In this document: positions 1 through 6,186 of the stretch, one piece after another
Layout: each line of letters begins with the position of its first letter
How positions within the stretch are numbered: the first letter of the stretch is position 1
Source of the DNA: Flavobacteriaceae bacterium
GTDB taxonomy: Bacteria; Bacteroidota; Bacteroidia; Flavobacteriales; Flavobacteriaceae
Direction: 5' to 3'
Assembly: GCA_016763715.1 (NCBI GenBank)
Contig: JAESTG010000150.1
Coordinates: 1-6,634 of the forward strand
DNA: 6,634 nucleotides
Translations under genes and position numbers: made by a program
Notes under the pieces: generated by a model
What the model was told of the DNA's origin: nothing
The model's database searches: none
Seen by the model: the letters and a program-made list of their open reading frames with translations, nothing else

Positions 1-6
1 AAAAAT

Positions 7-81
7 GGGTCATTAACTCAGTTGGTTCAGAGTGTTACCTTGACAGGGTAGAAGTCACTGGTTCGAATCCAGTATGACCCA
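7..81 (+). tRNA. tRNA-Val (anticodon GAC)
   Basis: The cloverleaf folds completely. The acceptor stem GGGTCAT/ATGACCC has 7 pairs. The D stem is ACTC/GAGT with GG in its loop. The anticodon stem TTACC/GGTAG contains one T-G pair, and its loop TTGACAG places anticodon GAC at positions 42-44, which reads GUC valine codons. The T arm is ACTGG-TTCGAAT-CCAGT with a 5-nt variable loop. Position 81 is the discriminator A. The next bases are CAT, so the 3' CCA is not encoded and must be added by the CCA-adding enzyme. The promoter lies outside the window, because only six bases precede the gene. Confidence 0.97.
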
Positions 82-90
82 CATCACTCG

Positions 91-121
91 AAATCCCGAT
101 ATAGTTTGTATCGGGATTTTT
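91..121 (+). terminator. Rho-independent terminator of the tRNA transcript
   Basis: A perfect 11-bp inverted repeat (AAATCCCGATA at 91-101, TATCGGGATTT at 109-119) encloses a 7-nt loop. It ends in a T run at 117-121, about 10 bases after the tRNA. The structure could also stop folC transcription arriving from the other strand, but there the stem is followed by only three T residues, so that role is weaker. The rest of the gap to folC (122-180) is AT-rich, and I see nothing else in it. Confidence 0.85.
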
Positions 122-180
122 AAGTTCTGGGTCATATTAGTAATCCCAACTAAAAATATATTCAGTAAACCTAAAATACT

Positions 181-1353
181 TTATAGGACTTCTGCTACCA
201 CAAAAGTACTACCGCCCACATAAATACAATCTTTCTCGAAAGCAATTTGTAGTGCTGCTTGATAGGCTACTTTTACAGAGTTGTACACATCACCTTTCAA
301 ATTAAATATAGCAGCCTTTTCCTGTAAAATTGAAACTTCCAATGCTCGTGCAATTGTTGGAGCACAAAAATAATATTTAGCATTCGTAGGAAACAACGGG
401 AGTATTTCGTTCAAATCCTTATCATTCACCATTCCCAACACAATATGCAAATTTTGATAATCTTCTCGCTGAAGTTGAGCCAGTGTTAATACCAACCCTT
501 CTTTATTGTGAGCTGTATCGCAAATTACCTTCGGAGCTTCTTGCAAAATTTGCCAACGACCAAGAAATCCTGTATTGACGACCACCTTCTTTAGACCAAT
601 TTTGATGTTTTTCTCTGAAATAGACCAACCCTTTTCCCGCAAGACTTGCAAAACCGAAAGTACAGTTCGTTGATTCGCCTGCTGATAACTACCTAATAAA
701 TCTGAATCATAAAAGTCATGAGTAACATCTTCAGCAAAATAAATAGGTGCTTTCATTTGAGTCGCTAAAGTCTCAAAAACGGTAGTGGTTTCCTCTTGAC
801 GCTCACCAATAACCACAGGAATCTCTTCCTTCATAATCCCAGCTTTTTCCCTAGCAATTTGTTCTATGGTACTTCCTAAAAATTGGGTGTGATCCAAACC
901 AATGTTCGTAATTGCACAAACCTCAGGGGTTATAATATTAGTACTATCCAAACGCCCTCCCAAACCAACTTCAATGACAGCAATATCTACTTTCTCTCTT
1001 CGGAATACATCAAACGCCATTCCCACAGTCATTTCAAAAAAGGACACCTGATTGGCCTCAAAATACTTTTTATGCGCAGTTACAAAGCCAGTAACGGACG
1101 TTTCAGAAATCATCACTCCATTAATTTTAATCCGCTCTCGAAAATCTTTTAAATGGGGTGAAGTATAGAGTCCAACCCTATAACCTGCTTCTTGTAAAAT
1201 GGATGCCAATATATGACTGGTAGAGCCTTTTCCATTGGTGCCAGCCACATGGATACTTTTAAACGTATTCTCTGGGTTACCTAAATATTTGGTGAGTTTT
1301 ATTGTATTGGACAAATCTGCCTTATAAGCAGCCTTCCCCACCCTTTGGTACAT
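181..1353 (-). CDS. folC: Bifunctional folylpolyglutamate synthase / dihydrofolate synthase
   Basis: This cytosolic Mur-ligase-family enzyme uses ATP to add glutamate to dihydropteroate, making dihydrofolate, and extends the polyglutamate tail of folates. Numbered from the ATG at 1353 (390 aa), the ATP-binding P-loop GTNGKGS is at 38-44. SPHLKDFRERI follows from 65. EVGLGGRLDSTN (128-139) and NIGLDH (150-155) are the central-domain metal and nucleotide motifs, and REKAGIMK (168-175) carries the lysine that is usually carbamylated. GRWQ (265-268) and DTAHN (279-283) mark the C-terminal domain. The protein is slightly short for the family (about 400-430 aa). The ATG start removes a conserved helix: the frame stays open upstream and encodes family-like residues ETLDWLFSQLP just before the Met. 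The true start is probably at or near 1398, on a non-standard codon. The gene lies downstream of the propeller gene and is probably co-transcribed with it. The function is certain; the 5' end is not. Confidence 0.95.
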   Translation of the reverse strand: MYQRVGKAAYKADLSNTIKLTKYLGNPENTFKSIHVAGTNGKGSTSHILASILQEAGYRVGLYTSPHLKDFRERIKINGVMISETSVTGFVTAHKKYFEANQVSFFEMTVGMAFDVFRREKVDIAVIEVGLGGRLDSTNIITPEVCAITNIGLDHTQFLGSTIEQIAREKAGIMKEEIPVVIGERQEETTTVFETLATQMKAPIYFAEDVTHDFYDSDLLGSYQQANQRTVLSVLQVLREKGWSISEKNIKIGLKKVVVNTGFLGRWQILQEAPKVICDTAHNKEGLVLTLAQLQREDYQNLHIVLGMVNDKDLNEILPLFPTNAKYYFCAPTIARALEVSILQEKAAIFNLKGDVYNSVKVAYQAALQIAFEKDCIYVGGSTFVVAEVL

Positions 1354-1398
1354 TGGTAATTGGGAAAACAGCCAATCTAAAGTTTCAGAATAAGTGAT
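1354..1398 (-). other. folC: Probable N-terminal extension of folC from a non-canonical start
   Basis: In frame with folC, these 15 codons read ITYSETLDWLFSQLP and lead into the ATG at 1353. From memory, flavobacterial FolC proteins commonly begin M-x-Y-x-ET-x-DW-x-F-x-QLPMYQ. The alignment would put the initiator at the ATC codon at 1396-1398. The frame is open back to a TGA at 1426-1428 and contains no ATG, GTG or TTG. The possible starts are ATC (1396-1398) or ATA (1408-1410), which would leave 16 or 4 nt after the stop of the upstream gene. That the extension is coding is an inference from similarity to the family; the start codon itself is unproven. Confidence 0.6.
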
Positions 1399-1414
1399 AG
1401 TGGTAGTTATAAAT

Positions 1415-3904
1415 TTATTTAATAATCAGTTTTTTAATGGTGCTTTTTGCTCCTTCTGAAATTTTTACATAATAGATTCCCGAAGCAATTCCAGAAATAT
1501 CTAGTCTCATTTTATGTACTGCGGAAATATATGATTCAGAAACCTCCTTCCCCATTCCGTCAAATATAAGGGCATTAAACCCGCCAGATGTATTGGACAA
1601 TTCAATGTTTACAAATTCTGAAGCTGGATTAGGGTAAAGTAATGCTTTCCCTAAATCAACATCGCCTATCCCTAATTCGCCTACAAAAATCCTATAACTA
1701 GAACGTCCATAAGTAGCTGCGTAAAGGTACTTCGCACTACCATTGATGGGATAGGTAATTAAATCGGTCACCACCACAGAAGGTAAATTATCTCCAAATG
1801 GAACCCAGTTACCTCCTGGGCTATCTGTTTGCAATACTCCTATATCGGTTGCTATTAAAATACCTTGAAAATCTGAAAATTCAATATCATTGACTGGTAT
1901 ATCTGGTAGATTGGTTGAAATATCAGTCCACGAAAGGCCTTTATCGTCACTAAAAAATACATGGCCGCTATCTTCACCATAGCGATATCCTGAGAAAGTT
2001 GCATAAACATAATTTTCATCGTACGTACCGGCTTTCACTTTGGTTACCCAACGATCTGGTAAAGTTGTAGAAATATTGCTCCAATTAACTCCTCCATCTT
2101 CAGTCACCCAAATATTACCATCATCTGTACCTGCATAAATAATATCACTATTCATACGAGATACATCAATAGAAATAATCGTTCCGAATGATAAATTCCC
2201 TCCCCCAGGGCCATTGGTGAGATCTGGGCTTATTGCACTCCAAGAGCCCGCAGCATTTGTGGTTTTATAAACACGTTGAGTCCCATAATATAACGTCTGA
2301 GAATCATTAGGATCCATTGCTATTGGTGTATCCCAATTTTTTCTATCACCTCCAGAAATTCCATTCAAAGCAGAGGAAAAAGAGCCTCCATTATTTGTAG
2401 ATTTCCCTAAGTTTCCATTTTGAGACAATGCATAGATAACATTGGTATTATTAGCATCTACCAAAGGTTGAAAACCATCCCCTCCATAAATCGGTGCCCA
2501 ATCATTCAAACTCCCAGTTGTAGTTCGAATGGTATTGTTGTCTTGAGCTCCGCCATAGAGCTTGTTCATATTTTGAGGGTCTACATAAAAACGATAGAAT
2601 TGTGTTATAGGAAGACTATTATCCTTTATTGAAGAAGCTCCATTGTTAACACTCTTATAAAACCCTCCATCATTCCCCAAAAGAACTTCCCCTGACTCAC
2701 TTGCATTAAATGCCAATGCATGCTGATCTACATGAACATTGGGAAATGCAGTACTCCAACTAGCACCTCCATTGGTAGACTTTTGAACAACAAAATCTAC
2801 ATTATAAATCGTATTTTCATCGGTTGGATCTACAAAAATTCCTCGAAACCACCAGTGAAACCCTATATTATTCAATTGACTTGAATTAACTTCTGTCCAG
2901 CTATCACCTCCATTGACAGTTCGGTACACTCCCTGAATACTCCCGTTGGCATCTGCATATCGGGCATATAAAACATTCGGATTGGATTGGGATATATCGA
3001 TACTAATTCTTCCTTTTTCAGAAGGATTTGTTGGCAAACCAGTGGTCATTTCTGTCCATGTGTCACCACCGTCGGTAGAACGATGCAATCCTGAACCAGC
3101 ACCCCCATATTGACGGAATTCAGGTCGTCGTATACGTTCCCAACTTGCTGCATAAACAATATTGCCATCGGTTGGATGTATCGCCATATCAATAACTCCT
3201 GCAACGTCACTCACGAAAAGAACTTGACTCCATGTACCTCCACCATCCGCGGTGCGATAAACCCCTCTATTATTATCATCTCTAAATAAAGGCCCCATAG
3301 CACCTACAAAAATAGTATTGTCATCATTTGGATCAATCAATACTTTCCCAATGCTTCCTACATCTGGCAATCCCTTGGTTTCCCATGTAATTCCTCCATC
3401 TTCACTTCTATAAACACCATCTCCATCATTAGCTAAAGATCCTCCACCTGCGTTCACTTCTCCAGTTCCTACCCAGAGTACATCGGTATCATTCTTTGAA
3501 ATTTCAATATCTCCAATAGAGAGCATGGCCTGATCATCAAAAATAGCAGTCCAAGTATTCCCCGCATCTACCGATTTAAAAATCCCTCCCGAGGCTGCTC
3601 CAACATAATAGGTTTGGGCCTGATCTATTGGCACTTCAATATCCGTTACTCGTCCACCAATATTAGTGGGACCTATAAACTCCCAAAGAATACCGCTAGA
3701 CTGCTGTCTAAACTGTTCCTTTTTCCAAGCAACGGCCTTCGCATAAGCATCTGTACGAATCTCTCCCGTGGGATAAGCACGTTGCATGAACATAAAATCG
3801 TGGGGAGTTTCTTCGGAAGTAGTCTTTGAAATTTTTTCTTCGGAAGAATGGGTGCAACCTACGGTCATTAGACAAAGTAGGCATAGCATACTAAAACGAA
3901 TCAT
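1415..3904 (-). CDS. Secreted VPS10/BNR-repeat beta-propeller protein with T9SS sorting domain
   Basis: This 829-residue protein is predicted to be exported and surface-located; its substrate or partner is unknown. Residues 1-17 form a signal peptide with a lipobox-like end (TVGC, Cys17). The mature part opens with WEFIGPTNIGGRVTDI (74-89), typical of the Bacteroidota sortilin/VPS10-like propeller family. I count 12 Asp-box-like motifs (S/T-x-D/N-x-G-x-T/S-W) starting at residues 111, 167, 218, 276, 329, 376, 418, 502, 548, 601, 662 and 693; those at 418, 502, 548 and 693 are degenerate. They suggest one or two beta-propellers over roughly 70-745. Residues from about 748 to 829 form a type A T9SS C-terminal domain, with YPNPAS at 757, a GIYYVKI strand and a basic end (KKLIIK). 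Such proteins are often labelled glycosyl hydrolase or sialidase-like, but I see no catalytic signature. The ATG at 3904 gives a sensible signal peptide. folC follows closely on the same strand. Confidence 0.9.
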   Translation of the reverse strand: MIRFSMLCLLCLMTVGCTHSSEEKISKTTSEETPHDFMFMQRAYPTGEIRTDAYAKAVAWKKEQFRQQSSGILWEFIGPTNIGGRVTDIEVPIDQAQTYYVGAASGGIFKSVDAGNTWTAIFDDQAMLSIGDIEISKNDTDVLWVGTGEVNAGGGSLANDGDGVYRSEDGGITWETKGLPDVGSIGKVLIDPNDDNTIFVGAMGPLFRDDNNRGVYRTADGGGTWSQVLFVSDVAGVIDMAIHPTDGNIVYAASWERIRRPEFRQYGGAGSGLHRSTDGGDTWTEMTTGLPTNPSEKGRISIDISQSNPNVLYARYADANGSIQGVYRTVNGGDSWTEVNSSQLNNIGFHWWFRGIFVDPTDENTIYNVDFVVQKSTNGGASWSTAFPNVHVDQHALAFNASESGEVLLGNDGGFYKSVNNGASSIKDNSLPITQFYRFYVDPQNMNKLYGGAQDNNTIRTTTGSLNDWAPIYGGDGFQPLVDANNTNVIYALSQNGNLGKSTNNGGSFSSALNGISGGDRKNWDTPIAMDPNDSQTLYYGTQRVYKTTNAAGSWSAISPDLTNGPGGGNLSFGTIISIDVSRMNSDIIYAGTDDGNIWVTEDGGVNWSNISTTLPDRWVTKVKAGTYDENYVYATFSGYRYGEDSGHVFFSDDKGLSWTDISTNLPDIPVNDIEFSDFQGILIATDIGVLQTDSPGGNWVPFGDNLPSVVVTDLITYPINGSAKYLYAATYGRSSYRIFVGELGIGDVDLGKALLYPNPASEFVNIELSNTSGGFNALIFDGMGKEVSESYISAVHKMRLDISGIASGIYYVKISEGAKSTIKKLIIK

Positions 3905-3923
3905 AGCTAATAATTTTAGACTT

Positions 3924-3931
3924 TAAAGATA
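3924..3931 (-). promoter_or_regulatory. Possible -7 element for the propeller gene
   Basis: The minus strand reads TATCTTTA here, one mismatch from the Bacteroidota -7 consensus TAnnTTTG, and sits 20 bases upstream of the propeller-gene ATG. The only nearby TTG (minus strand, 3946-3944) is too close to serve as a normal -33 element. This is a weak candidate in a divergent intergenic region that must hold promoters for both genes. Confidence 0.35.
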
Positions 3932-3986
3932 CAGAAAATAGCACAAGAATCATATCTAGATTAGTCCTGACTCTATCGATAACTTG

Positions 3987-3994
3987 TATCTTTG
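3987..3994 (+). promoter_or_regulatory. Bacteroidota-type -7 promoter element upstream of or within the permease start
   Basis: TATCTTTG matches the Bacteroidota sigma-A -7 consensus TAnnTTTG exactly. TTAG at 3961-3964, at about the right distance, is a three-of-four match to the -33 TTTG element. Transcription would then begin near position 4000. The last three bases (TTG, 3992-3994) are also the most upstream possible start codon of the permease, and the two roles conflict. Confidence 0.6.
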
Positions 3995-4888
3995 TACACA
4001 CCTAAAAGACAAAACCTTCCGCCTTTGGTTAGAGGAATTCTTTATATACTTGTTTCTACATTCGCATTTGCTTGGATGAATTTACTCGCTAGGTATCTTT
4101 CGGAACTCCATCCACTCCAAGTAGTTTTCTTTCGAGCTTTAGGAACCTTCATTTTTATTTTCCCATTTATGATTCGCAAACGAATCCCAATTGTGGGCAA
4201 GAATGTATTCTGGCTTAGCATGAGAGGAGTAATAGGCTTTGTTTCGTTAGCAGCATTTTTTATTGTGATTCAGCGAATTCCTTTAGGCCCAGCAATTTCC
4301 ATTCGATATATTGGACCATTTTTTAGTGTGATTCTAGCGGTTATATTTCTGAAGGAAAAGGTGAAATTTTGGCAGTGGATTAGCCTAATTATTGCCATTG
4401 CAGGGGTTTTTGTGATAAAGGGCGCCGACTTTAGAATAGACGGACTAAGGTTTGCTTTAGCGCTATTATCGGCAGTTTTAGTGGGGGGTGTTTTCACAAT
4501 GGTTCGATATCTTGGCCCCAAAGAAAATGCGCTTACTATTATCAACTATTTTATGGTGGCTTCTATTATAGGAAGCTTATTCTTTGTCCAATACTGGCGT
4601 ATGCCTGTAGGTAAAGAATGGCTTTGGGTGGGTGGTATTGGAGTTTTTGGACTCATTGGTCAAGTGTTTATGACTCGAGCGTTTCAATTGGCAGAAACCA
4701 ATACTATTGCACCCTTCAAATATATGGAACTAGTATACGCACTTATTCTAGGGTTACTTTTCCTAGAGGAAGAACATACTAAGATTGCACTCATAGGGAT
4801 GGCACTCATTATTATCGGGATGGTGTTGAATGTGATAATTAAAAATATAGCGATAAAAAAGAATCAATTAGACAAGGAGAAATTATAA
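3992..4888 (+). CDS. EamA/DMT-superfamily inner-membrane permease
   Basis: This is a drug/metabolite transporter family permease in the inner membrane; the substrate cannot be read from sequence. The 298-residue product is highly hydrophobic, with about ten transmembrane segments near residues 13-32, 42-60, 75-95, 100-120, 127-143, 152-172, 182-200, 210-228, 240-258 and 264-284. They form two EamA halves. The halves end in matching segments, FLKEKVKFWQW (119-129) and FLEEEHTKIALIG (257-269), each followed by a final helix, which is the family's internal duplication. The C-terminus is lysine-rich. The start is uncertain: there is no upstream ATG, the frame opens after a TAA at 3980, and the candidates are TTG at 3992 and TTG at 4025 (287 aa). 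A -7 promoter motif covers the first, which favours 4025. The next ATG (4075) would cut the first helix. The 3' end overlaps the convergent tonB by 25 bp. Confidence 0.88.
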   Translation: MYTPKRQNLPPLVRGILYILVSTFAFAWMNLLARYLSELHPLQVVFFRALGTFIFIFPFMIRKRIPIVGKNVFWLSMRGVIGFVSLAAFFIVIQRIPLGPAISIRYIGPFFSVILAVIFLKEKVKFWQWISLIIAIAGVFVIKGADFRIDGLRFALALLSAVLVGGVFTMVRYLGPKENALTIINYFMVASIIGSLFFVQYWRMPVGKEWLWVGGIGVFGLIGQVFMTRAFQLAETNTIAPFKYMELVYALILGLLFLEEEHTKIALIGMALIIIGMVLNVIIKNIAIKKNQLDKEKL

Positions 4889-5682
4889 ACGATTTTTCCA
4901 ATTTGTTTACCTGGCGCATTTGTATCAGAATTAAAGCGAGTAGCCAAAGCGGCTTTCTTTGCTGGATCCAACAAACATTTAGAATTATTGGTCGTCCCAC
5001 GAACACCAGGGGTAGCACTAATCACCTTACCCGTTCGGTCTACTTCAATGCTCACTACTACTATACCTGCTTCGTTGCAGTCCTGTTTTTCTTTGGCTTT
5101 ATTTACTGCTTTTCTACCGCCCAACATATAATTACCGTCACCATCTAACCCTATTCCATTTCCATAATAACTTTTGGCATTGGGATCTCCATTAGGGTCG
5201 CCCTTATCTCCTGCTTTATCATCATCACCTTCGCTTCCTTCAGCAGTTCCATTATTTTTTGGACCATTGATTAGACTGGACAGCGCATCTGTTGTGGATT
5301 TATCTGGCTTAGGTTCGACCTTTTTGGGTATCTCCTTCTTAGGCTCCACTTTTGGAGTCTCTTTGGTCACTTCCTTTTTCTCCTCCTTTTTAATTACTGG
5401 TGCATCTTCAGAATCCTGAGTAACTACTTCTTCTTTGATTTCAGTTTTCGTTACGGGAACAGGCTCTGGAGCAGTTTGTTTAGGAGCTGTTTTTATGGGT
5501 TCGTTGGGCTGATTATCCCCTTTTCCGAAATCGGTTGTACCAAAGTTTACGGCAATACCATTTTCAGGCGGAGGATCTAAATAAGTAAGACCAAAATAAA
5601 AAAGAGATACTAATAAGAGCAACAGTAAGATTACTGTTATTCTCATACTTTTCTTTTTATGTGTAGTATCTACAAGCCCCAT
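4864..5682 (-). CDS. tonB: Energy transducer TonB
   Basis: TonB spans the periplasm and passes energy from ExbB-ExbD to outer-membrane TonB-dependent receptors. The 272-residue product has a short basic N-terminus (THKKKSMR) and one membrane helix at about 14-35. GLTYLDPPPENGIAVNFGT follows (31-49), a stretch I associate with flavobacterial TonB. Next is a Pro/Lys/Glu-rich periplasmic spacer (about 55-130), then a Gly/Asp/Asn-rich region (135-190). The C-terminal TonB-like domain spans about 202-272 (GIVVVSIEVDRTGKVISATP, then CLLDPAKKAALATRF, ending KIVYNFSLSN). Cys202 and Cys236 could form a disulfide. exbD lies 111 bp upstream with a hairpin-rich repeat between them. The ATG at 5682 gives the expected cytoplasmic tail; Met13 is a less likely alternative. 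The TGA stop lies inside the 3' end of the convergent permease gene. Confidence 0.92.
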   Translation of the reverse strand: MGLVDTTHKKKSMRITVILLLLLLVSLFYFGLTYLDPPPENGIAVNFGTTDFGKGDNQPNEPIKTAPKQTAPEPVPVTKTEIKEEVVTQDSEDAPVIKKEEKKEVTKETPKVEPKKEIPKKVEPKPDKSTTDALSSLINGPKNNGTAEGSEGDDDKAGDKGDPNGDPNAKSYYGNGIGLDGDGNYMLGGRKAVNKAKEKQDCNEAGIVVVSIEVDRTGKVISATPGVRGTTNNSKCLLDPAKKAALATRFNSDTNAPGKQIGKIVYNFSLSN

Positions 5683-5712
5683 TAGTTTAACACTTACAAT
5701 TTTTGTTCCAAA

Positions 5713-5787
5713 GCCTCCTTTTGCATGAGGGATTGAGTAGGTTACCGTGTAACAGCGAAAGCCCGACCCTCAAGGAGGGTCATGCCC
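5713..5787. repeat. Hairpin-rich REP-like intergenic element between exbD and tonB
   Basis: Several inverted repeats nest here. GACCCTC/GAGGGTC (5765-5771 and 5775-5781) forms a 7-bp hairpin with a 3-nt loop. GTTAC/GTAAC (5741-5745 and 5749-5753) forms a second small hairpin. As an alternative, CCTCCT (5714-5719) plus TGAGGG (5726-5731) can pair with CCCTCA plus AGGAGG (5767-5778), giving a 12-bp stem with a 6-nt bulge. The segment is more GC-rich than its surroundings. Strings such as GCATGAGGGATTGAG and GCGAAAGCCCGACCC resemble intergenic repeats I recall from many Flavobacteriaceae genomes. The fold is visible directly. The repeat-family assignment is from memory, because only one copy is in this window. 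Confidence 0.6.
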
Positions 5788-5793
5788 AAATGA

Positions 5794-6186
5794 TTAATTA
5801 GGCCGCACTGCCAACACTACCTTATAATTATTTTTATTTGCTATATCCATTACAAACACAGCATCTTCAATTGGAACACCTTCTTCGGCTCGGAGAATAA
5901 TGGTAGGTTTATCCTGACCTATTAAAGCTGCTTTTAGTTCTTTTTCTATACTGAATTCACTTACCCTTTCCTTATTAACATAATAAGCACCGTCCTTTGT
6001 AATACTTACGGAAGCATCTTGTTGATTGGTGGACTTCCCTTTCGCTTTTGGAAGTATAAGATCCAAAGCATCTGGTGTTATGGCAGGTGAGGTAAGTAAA
6101 AAGAATACGAGTAACAGAAAAACGATATCCGTCATCGAACTCATACTGAAATCTGCACTCACTTTATTTCGTCCTCGTAAATTCAT
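5794..6186 (-). CDS. exbD: Biopolymer transport protein ExbD/TolR family
   Basis: ExbD is the proton-coupling partner of ExbB in the TonB motor of the inner membrane. The 130-residue product has a short cytoplasmic N-terminus and a single helix at about 19-36 (TDIVFLLLVFFLLTS). That helix contains Asp20, the conserved protonatable aspartate of ExbD/TolR proteins. The periplasmic domain runs to the C-terminus, with SITKDGAYYVNKERV and a KPTIILRAEEGVPIEDA segment typical of the family. The ATG overlaps the exbB stop by one base (TAATG, minus strand 6188-6184), so translation is probably coupled. Length and domain order are normal. TolR is the alternative name within the same superfamily; the tonB gene downstream favours ExbD. 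Confidence 0.94.
   Translation of the reverse strand: MNLRGRNKVSADFSMSSMTDIVFLLLVFFLLTSPAITPDALDLILPKAKGKSTNQQDASVSITKDGAYYVNKERVSEFSIEKELKAALIGQDKPTIILRAEEGVPIEDAVFVMDIANKNNYKVVLAVRPN

Noticed and set aside
127..134. TGGGTCAT repeats the start of the tRNA acceptor arm (6-13), suggesting an attachment site or tRNA remnant
   Set aside because: Only eight bases match, at the 5' end of the tRNA. Integration normally copies the 3' end, and no integrase gene is present.
883..1152. Open + strand frame inside folC
   Set aside because: It is antisense to a well-conserved enzyme gene, has no recognisable domain and no promoter, and its composition is that of a reverse-complement shadow.
1415..3904. 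Sialidase or glycosidase function for the propeller protein, suggested by the Asp boxes
   Set aside because: Asp boxes are structural and occur in many non-enzymatic propellers. No sialidase RIP motif or arginine triad is apparent, so no enzymatic role is assigned.
5174..5419. Open + strand frame rich in Ser, Leu and Gly
   Set aside because: It is antisense to the Lys/Glu/Pro- and Gly/Asp-rich spacer of tonB, whose biased codons keep the opposite strand free of stops. It has no family features.
5714..5719. AGGAGG on the minus strand, resembling a strong Shine-Dalgarno site for tonB
   Set aside because: It lies about 31 bases upstream of the tonB ATG, too far to position a ribosome there. 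It is part of the folded repeat, and Bacteroidota rarely rely on such sites.
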